From Candidatus Fonsibacter sp. (GTDB lineage: Bacteria; Pseudomonadota; Alphaproteobacteria; Pelagibacterales; Pelagibacteraceae): a stretch of DNA of 9,196 nucleotides. The notes under the pieces are model-generated. The model searched no databases and was not told the DNA's origin. It saw nothing but the letters and a program-made list of their open reading frames with translations. Shown here piece by piece: positions 5,500-9,196 of this stretch (the stretch's first letter is position 1; every line of letters starts with the position of its first letter). The stretch is taken from positions 1 through 9,196 of the forward strand of contig SHWR01000042.1 of NCBI GenBank assembly GCA_009693745.1, in the 5' to 3' direction. Made by a program: the position numbers and the translations under genes.

Positions 5500-5637
5500 T
5501 TAAATTCCGCCAAAAAAATACAAATAAGAAGAAAGCATTATAAAAAAACCAATGACTAACCATAGTTTTTCAAGGCCCATAGCCATAAGAAAGCCAATGG
5601 AAAATACTAATAAGATAGTAGTAATGAGAGGAGTCAT
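5500..5637 (-). CDS. 45-aa membrane peptide upstream of the oxidoreductase
   Basis: The frame from ATG 5637 to TAA 5502-5500 encodes MTPLITTILLVFSIGFLMAM, then GLEKLWLVIGFFIMLSSYLYFFGGI. Two hydrophobic helices (about 4-20 and 25-41) are joined by a short GLEKLW turn. The stop is six bases before the oxidoreductase ATG, so the two are very probably co-transcribed and perhaps translationally coupled. I do not recognise a family. Upstream is a run of ten A residues and no Shine-Dalgarno motif. Its promoter must lie in the 50 bp shared with the divergent PsiE-type gene. Confidence 0.48.
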   Translation of the reverse strand: MTPLITTILLVFSIGFLMAMGLEKLWLVIGFFIMLSSYLYFFGGI

Positions 5638-5687
5638 TTTTTTTTAATATTTACTACCATCTATTTGTTTTTGAAAGACATTAAATA

Positions 5688-6093
5688 ATGATACAGCTAG
5701 ATATTACCATGGTTAGTTTTTTTAGAAAATTACAACTTATCTTTGCATCAGTCATTCTAATTGCAACCTCCATTGCTTTTGTGCTTGAAATTATGCACAT
5801 GATCGATATTCGCGATGTGAATTTGCCAGATCTACTATTACTATTTATCTATTTAGAGGTAATTGGAATGGTAACTAGTTATTGGCGAACACAAACCATT
5901 CGACTAACTTATCCTCTATTTATTGCAATCACTGCCCTATCACGATTAATTATATTACAAAAAAAAGATATCGACCCATCAACACTTACTTTATGAAGCC
6001 GGTGCAATTTTGTTACTTGCAATTGCAATTGTGATTTTAAAATTTAGACGATCAAAGCACTTAGGTATTAATTTTGATAAAGACGAACTATAA
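5688..6093 (+). pseudogene. PsiE-family membrane protein with a one-base frameshift
   Basis: The first frame (5688-5996, 102 residues) has a first helix at about 15-35, then DLLLLFIYLEVIGMVTSYW (48-66) and ITALSRLIILQKKDIDP (80-96). This is the conserved middle of PsiE-type (phosphate-starvation-inducible E) proteins. It then ends too early at TGA 5994-5996. Shifting forward one base at CTT (5985-5987) continues as LLYEAGAILLLAIAIVILKF and RRSKHLGINFDKDEL, ending at TAA 6091-6093. That supplies the missing last helix and gives the usual length of about 134 residues. So the gene carries an extra base near 5985-5990, or uses +1 slippage from CTT to TTA, both Leu codons. An indel or sequencing error is the simplest reading. 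A second in-frame ATG (5709) could also be the start. No function beyond membrane location is claimed. Confidence 0.78.
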
Positions 6094-6103
6094 AATCTTA
6101 AAA

Positions 6104-6217
6104 CTACAATAAATTTATAAATAACGGCGATAAAGCAAGTAGCACTAATATAATCACCACCATCTTGGGTCTTCTAATAAGGTAATTAACTATCTTAAGT
6201 AAATCTTCTTTAATCAT
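6104..6217 (-). CDS. 37-aa membrane peptide
   Basis: The minus-strand frame from ATG 6217 to TAG 6106-6104 encodes MIKEDLLKIVNYLIRRPKMV, then VIILVLLALSPLFINLL. An amphipathic, charged N-terminal half with RRPK is followed by one strongly hydrophobic helix (19-36), the layout of a single-pass small membrane protein with its N-terminus in the cytoplasm. A possible promoter lies upstream on the minus strand: TTGTTT, 16 bases, TAAAAT, within 6224-6251. No Shine-Dalgarno motif is seen. Ten bases separate its end from the convergent PsiE-type frame. Family unknown; support is hydrophobicity and position only. Confidence 0.42.
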   Translation of the reverse strand: MIKEDLLKIVNYLIRRPKMVVIILVLLALSPLFINLL

Positions 6218-6272
6218 TAAAAAATAATTTTATAGATATTCTAAGTGTAAACAATATTAGTTTTTAAATCCC

Positions 6273-6296
6273 AAAAGGGGGTCTTTGCCCCCTTTT
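6273..6296. terminator. GC-rich bidirectional terminator hairpin
   Basis: AAAAGGGGG (6273-6281) pairs perfectly with CCCCCTTTT (6288-6296) around a six-base loop. The five GC pairs stand out in this AT-rich sequence, and each strand has U residues closing the stem. It lies 180 bp after the PsiE-type gene on the plus strand. On the minus strand it falls between a TATAAT at 6578-6573 and the 37-aa peptide gene, so it could end an RNA made there. Confidence 0.72.
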
Positions 6297-6394
6297 ATCA
6301 GGTTCTAATATAACCTATAAAAATTAAGTGATGTGGACCTTTTTTGGAAGAGCAGAGGTCCGTAAGCTCTTATTCAGTAGTGATACTTTTTAAT

Positions 6395-6421
6395 TCAAGT
6401 ATCAGGTATTGGCATAAACAT
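6395..6421 (-). CDS. Eight-codon ORF with a perfect Shine-Dalgarno
   Basis: AGGAGG ends eight bases before ATG 6421, and the frame reads MFMPIPDT then TGA (6397-6395). This is the strongest ribosome site in the window, in a region where most genes have none. The AGGAGG lies in the loop of a nine-pair hairpin (6417-6449), and the ATG is in its stem. It may be a leader peptide, a chance match, or the antisense view of a plus-strand CCTCCT loop. Confidence 0.2.
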   Translation of the reverse strand: MFMPIPDT

Positions 6422-6529
6422 ATTTACCGCCTCCTGATAAAAATATGTTCCTATTCACACCCTTAGTCAAATTTTCGAAAAAAAGATGAGAAAAAGAAAT
6501 AAGTGTTATAGATGGGCATGTTGACTATA

Positions 6530-6588
6530 GATTAAGGCAAAGACAAAAAGATAAAAGCTCAAAAGCCCCTGTATTATAAGCCTTAATT
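6530..6588. repeat. Inverted repeat flanking a minus-strand TATAAT
   Basis: GATTAAGGC (6530-6538) and GCCTTAATT (6580-6588) are complementary over nine positions with one G-T, 41 bp apart. The right arm directly precedes the minus-strand TATAAT (6578-6573), and the left arm lies about 30 bp past the expected start site. The placement would suit an operator pair or an RNA stem. Nothing coding is seen between the arms. Confidence 0.3.
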
Positions 6589-6654
6589 AATTTTGAAATA
6601 AATATTCGCGCAAAATCAATTATTTAAAAACGTTTTACTTTCATTGTTTTTTAG

Positions 6655-6660
6655 TATGAT
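6655..6660 (+). promoter_or_regulatory. Candidate -10 element for the cation transporter gene
   Basis: TATGAT (6655-6660, five of six consensus bases) lies 55 bp before the ATG at 6716. TTTACT (6634-6639) upstream is a weak -35 with a short 15-bp spacer. Just after it, AGTAT...ATACT (6653-6671) runs into eight T residues, which could weaken or attenuate transcription. Otherwise 6589-6715 shows no gene. Confidence 0.27.
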
Positions 6661-6715
6661 GACACGATACTTTTTTTTCAATATCAAAATCCTCTCTTTT
6701 TAATTAAACTTTTAA

Positions 6716-7282
6716 ATGCTTACGGAACGCCCCTCATTTATTCGAGCAGTTGCAGCTGTTGCTTTATTGAATTTTAGCTACTTTTTTATTGAATTTTACA
6801 TGGGCTATAAAATTGGCTCTGTTTCTTTATTTGCAGATAGCATCGATTTTTTAGAGGATACTTTATTAAACGCTCTAATCTTTTTTGCCTTTTATTGGAG
6901 TAAACCAAAGCAGAAAATTATTGCAAGAATTGCATCGATTAGCTTGTTAATTCCAGTATTTTTCACAGCTTACACTATTTGGAAAAAAACAACGATTGGC
7001 ACAGTGCCTGATCCTTTAGATATGGGCATAACTGCTTTTGGTGCATTAATTGTAAATGTATCGTGTGCTTTAATTTTGCACTTATATAAAGAAAAAGAAA
7101 ATGCTCTTTATCTTGCAGCTTTTTTATCTGCACGAAATGATGCTCTAGTTAATATTTCTATAATGGTTGCAGGAGTTATTACTTTTTATAACCAATCTTA
7201 TATTCCAGATTTAGTAGTTGGAGTGGTTGTTGCTTATCTAAATATTGATGCCGCTAAGAAAGTTTGGAATAGCGTTAAGTAA
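6716..7282 (+). CDS. Cation diffusion facilitator-type transporter, short form
   Basis: The 188-residue protein has six hydrophobic segments, at about 10-29, 34-60, 68-90, 103-124, 131-156 and 163-180. It matches the membrane half of CDF-type divalent metal exporters. Helix 2 carries FADSIDFLED with Asp44 and Asp48 in the DxxxD metal-site pattern. Helix 5 carries SARNDALVN with Asp142, where many CDF proteins have HxxxD; here Ser138 stands at the His position. PDLVVG (164-169) marks helix 6. The cytoplasmic C-terminal dimer domain of classical members is absent, as in the short 'cation transporter' subgroup of about 200 residues, so the gene looks complete. It probably exports a divalent cation; which one cannot be said. 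It converges on katG with 24 bp between stops. Metal export beside Fe-SOD and KatG may fit metal and redox balance, but that is inference. Confidence 0.82.
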   Translation: MLTERPSFIRAVAAVALLNFSYFFIEFYMGYKIGSVSLFADSIDFLEDTLLNALIFFAFYWSKPKQKIIARIASISLLIPVFFTAYTIWKKTTIGTVPDPLDMGITAFGALIVNVSCALILHLYKEKENALYLAAFLSARNDALVNISIMVAGVITFYNQSYIPDLVVGVVVAYLNIDAAKKVWNSVK

Positions 7283-7306
7283 ATACTAAATTTTAAAATA
7301 ATTTAA

Positions 7307-9196
7307 TTAATTTAAACTTGGCAGATCTGCATTCATAATCTTTGTCCAAACTTCAACAAAGTCTTTAATGAATTTTTCTTTATTATCATCTTGCGCATAC
7401 AATTCTGCATAAGAGCGAAGGATTGAATTTGACCCTAAAACTAAATCTACGCGAGTTGCAGTAAATTTAACTTTATTTGTTTTTCGCTCAATAATATCGT
7501 AGCTATTTTTGCCCGTTGGCTTCCAAGAATATTTCATGTCAGTTAAATTAATGAAAAAATCATTGGTTAAAGCTCCAACTTTATCTGTAAAAACTCCGTG
7601 TTTAGTATTTTCAAAATTTGTGCCTAACACTCGCATACCGCCAATTAAACAAGTCATTTCTTTTGCTGTAAGACCAATTAAATTTGCTCGCTCTAATATT
7701 AACTCCTCAGGCATAACTGAATATTCTCCTTTAACATAATTTCTAAAACCATCATGCAATGGCTCTAATACTTTAAGGGAGTCTGTATGCGTTTGCTTTT
7801 CAATTGCATCGCCTCTTCCTCCTCTAAATGGAACTTTTACTTTTGAGCCTGCTTTTTTAATCGCTTTTTCAAGTCCAACAGTTCCTGCAAGAACGATAGT
7901 ATCTGCAATAGTTGCTCCTGTTTTTTTTGCAATGCTTTCTAAAACTCTTAAGGTCTTTGATAGTCTATTGGGTTCATTTGACTGCCAATTGTTCATAGGT
8001 GCAAAACGGATTCTTGCTCCATTTGCTCCGCCTCTTTTATCTGTTCGTCTATATGTTCTAGCGCTATCCCAAGCAACCACGACTAAATCGCTGATACTTA
8101 AACTTGTTTCCGCGATCATTTTTTTAACTTTATCTAAACTATATTTTTTCTTTGGAGCTGGCACATTATTTTGCCAAACAAGATCTTCCTTAGGTGCCCA
8201 AGGACCAATATAGTTTTGTTTATTACCCATAGTCCTATGGGTTAATTTAAACCAAGCTCTAGCAAACGAGTCTTCAAAAAACTCTGGATCTTTGTAAAAT
8301 TGTTCTGAAACTTTTCTGTATTTTGGGTCTATTACCATTGCCATGTCAGCATCCGTAAACATTAATCTCGCCTTCTTTTTAGGATTTTCTAAATCAACTG
8401 GTTTTTTTTCCTCTTCAAGACCAATAGGTTCCCATTGCCAAGCTCCGGCAGGACTTTTTTTGCTCTCCCATTTATAATTAAGTAAAAGATCTAAATATTG
8501 ATGATCCCATTTATCAGGATTTGTTGTCCAAGCGCCCTCTAAACCAGAGGTGATTTGATTTGCGCCGGTTCCGTTTTCTTGATTCCAGCCAAATCCTTGT
8601 TCGTAAATTTCTGCTGCAGCAGGCTCTCGACCTAAATTTGTAGGATCGCCATTTCCATGTGCTCTGCCAATAGAATGTCCGCCAATTGTAAGTGCTGCGG
8701 TTTCAACATCATTCATTCCCATTCTTGCAAAAGTTTCACGCACGTCCATAGCCGTTCTTAGTGGATCAGGTATACCCTCCACTCCTTGTGGATTTACATA
8801 AACTAATTGAAAGTGTGATGCTGCAAGAGGTGCTTCTAACGATGAACGATCCATCGGATCACTGTATCTATTCACCGCTAACGGTACAGTCTCTGAACCC
8901 CAATACACATCTTTTTCTGGTTCCCAAATATCTTCTCGACCAAATGAAAAACCAAAAGTTTTAAAGCCAGCATGTTCGTAAGCCATCGTTCCAGCAAGAC
9001 ACATTAAATCTGACCAACTTAATCTATTTCCATATTTTTTTTTAATCGGCCATAGCAATCGTCTTGCCTTATCTAAATTTGTATTATCTGGCCAAGAGTC
9101 TTGTGGAGAAAATCTATGTGAGCCAACATTAGGACGACCATCAAACTCGCGGTACGTTCCAACTTGGTGCCATGTAAGTCTGACCATTAAACCAGA
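7307..9196 (-). CDS. katG: Catalase-peroxidase, N-terminus beyond the right edge
   Basis: A haem enzyme that removes hydrogen peroxide by catalase and peroxidase activity. The frame is open from the right edge (in-frame codons precede the ATG at 9187) to TAA 7309-7307, giving 629 residues of a protein usually 720-740 long, so about 90 N-terminal residues lie outside. Counting the Met at 9187 as 1, the distal residues are Arg3, Trp6 and His7 in RLTWH. Tyr130 (VYVNP) and Met156 (ARMGMND) complete the Trp-Tyr-Met adduct needed for catalase activity with Trp6. His171 in GGHSIGRAHG is the proximal ligand, with Trp220 near it. The C-terminal repeat domain is complete (DKRGGANGARIRF to FVEVWTKIMNADL). 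The segment DGRPNVGSHRFSP (16-28) departs from the usual Gly-rich DGRGGA form and is two residues shorter. Regulation is not visible. Confidence 0.96.
   Translation of the reverse strand, partial: SGLMVRLTWHQVGTYREFDGRPNVGSHRFSPQDSWPDNTNLDKARRLLWPIKKKYGNRLSWSDLMCLAGTMAYEHAGFKTFGFSFGREDIWEPEKDVYWGSETVPLAVNRYSDPMDRSSLEAPLAASHFQLVYVNPQGVEGIPDPLRTAMDVRETFARMGMNDVETAALTIGGHSIGRAHGNGDPTNLGREPAAAEIYEQGFGWNQENGTGANQITSGLEGAWTTNPDKWDHQYLDLLLNYKWESKKSPAGAWQWEPIGLEEEKKPVDLENPKKKARLMFTDADMAMVIDPKYRKVSEQFYKDPEFFEDSFARAWFKLTHRTMGNKQNYIGPWAPKEDLVWQNNVPAPKKKYSLDKVKKMIAETSLSISDLVVVAWDSARTYRRTDKRGGANGARIRFAPMNNWQSNEPNRLSKTLRVLESIAKKTGATIADTIVLAGTVGLEKAIKKAGSKVKVPFRGGRGDAIEKQTHTDSLKVLEPLHDGFRNYVKGEYSVMPEELILERANLIGLTAKEMTCLIGGMRVLGTNFENTKHGVFTDKVGALTNDFFINLTDMKYSWKPTGKNSYDIIERKTNKVKFTATRVDLVLGSNSILRSYAELYAQDDNKEKFIKDFVEVWTKIMNADLPSLN

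Larger units (their letters stand above)
6273..6566 (-). ncRNA. Candidate structured RNA or attenuated leader (minus strand)
   Basis: This gene-poor stretch is full of inverted repeats. TAGTCAA/TTGACTA are at 6464-6470 and 6521-6527. AACATATTT/AAATATGTT are at 6417-6425 and 6441-6449. TGATACTT/AAGTATCA are at 6381-6388 and 6397-6404, and GGACCT/AGGTCC at 6335-6340 and 6356-6361. AGGTT/AACCT are at 6300-6304 and 6312-6316, followed by the terminator. Two pairs of helices compete. ATCAGG (6401-6406) can pair with CCTGAT (6433-6438) in place of the 6381-6404 hairpin. AAGAGC (6348-6353) can pair with GCTCTT (6366-6371) in place of GGACCT/AGGTCC. On the minus strand, AGGAGG (6435-6430) precedes ATG at 6421 and an eight-codon ORF, MFMPIPDT. 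A perfect TATAAT lies at 6578-6573, but with no good -35. No known RNA family was recognised, and strand and ends are inferred. Confidence 0.33.

Noticed and set aside
6300..6316. tRNA T-arm-like stem AGGTT-CTAATAT-AACCT
   Set aside because: The seven-base loop is not TTCRANY in register, and no acceptor, D or anticodon arms surround it.
6332..6394. 20-codon plus-strand frame starting ATGTGGACC
   Set aside because: It has no Shine-Dalgarno motif, lies across competing hairpins, and is ended by TAA within the next repeat. It is better explained as structured non-coding sequence.
6463..6519. 18-codon minus-strand frame MPIYNTYFFFSSFFRKFD
   Set aside because: It has no ribosome site, low-complexity Phe/Ser content and no neighbour coupling. 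It may be part of the candidate RNA but is not supported as a gene.
6300..6566. Possible 6S, SRP or tmRNA gene
   Set aside because: I looked for the SRP apical motif, a tmRNA tag frame and a long 6S-type closing stem and saw none. Short local hairpins dominate instead.
7509..8964. Plus-strand frames inside katG (7509-7739, 7932-8213, 8761-8964)
   Set aside because: KatG is conserved across all of this region on the minus strand, and these frames show no domain pattern.
1..9196. CRISPR array, insertion sequence, transposase, integrase or attachment site
   Set aside because: No evenly spaced direct repeats, terminal inverted repeats with a transposase, or tRNA-associated duplication were seen. 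The left junction is the only sign of rearrangement.

Overview
This is a strongly AT-rich window from a Gram-negative bacterium, most likely a proteobacterium with a compact, low-GC genome. Genes are short-spaced, several overlap or sit within a few bases of each other, and most starts lack a clear Shine-Dalgarno sequence. The taxonomic signals are mixed. The DUF502 fragment and the photolyase type look alphaproteobacterial to me. The DUF6279 lipoprotein and DUF2784 protein are families I associate mainly with beta/gammaproteobacteria. I would not name a genus.

Layout. At the left edge, an N-terminally truncated DUF502 membrane protein gene (minus) and an N-terminally truncated DUF1330 gene (plus) meet head-to-head at about 231-254, with neither start codon preserved. 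This looks like a recombination or assembly junction. Next are a DUF2784 membrane protein (503-856, minus), a divergent control region with a 9-bp inverted repeat, and two plus-strand genes: a photolyase/cryptochrome-family protein with its FAD-binding domain at the N-terminus (922-2067), and Fe-type superoxide dismutase sodB (2125-2718). A FAS1 (fasciclin) protein follows (2847-3257). A compound terminator (3276-3327) separates it from a minus-strand run of three tiny membrane or secreted protein genes (3938 to 3366). A minus-strand block then holds a 45-aa membrane peptide, a flavodoxin-fold NAD(P)H:quinone oxidoreductase, and a DUF6279 lipoprotein gene broken by one in-frame stop (5637 to 4002).

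On the other side of a short divergent promoter region is a PsiE-family gene with a one-base frameshift (5688-6093). It is followed by a 37-aa minus-strand membrane peptide gene and then roughly 500 bp without a substantial gene (6218-6715). That gap is not featureless. It holds a strong GC hairpin terminator, a chain of mutually exclusive inverted repeats, an 8-codon ORF behind a perfect AGGAGG, and a minus-strand TATAAT, so it may encode a structured RNA or attenuated leader. The window ends with a short CDF-type cation transporter (6716-7282) and a convergent catalase-peroxidase katG (7307 to the right edge, 5' end missing).

Functional theme. Photolyase-type flavoprotein, SodB, KatG and a quinone oxidoreductase together suggest a region for coping with light and reactive oxygen. 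SodB makes the hydrogen peroxide that KatG removes. This link is inferred from position and family only. Three separate gene lesions (the junction, the DUF6279 stop and the PsiE frameshift) lie beside long intact frames such as katG, so the sequence is not simply of poor quality throughout.
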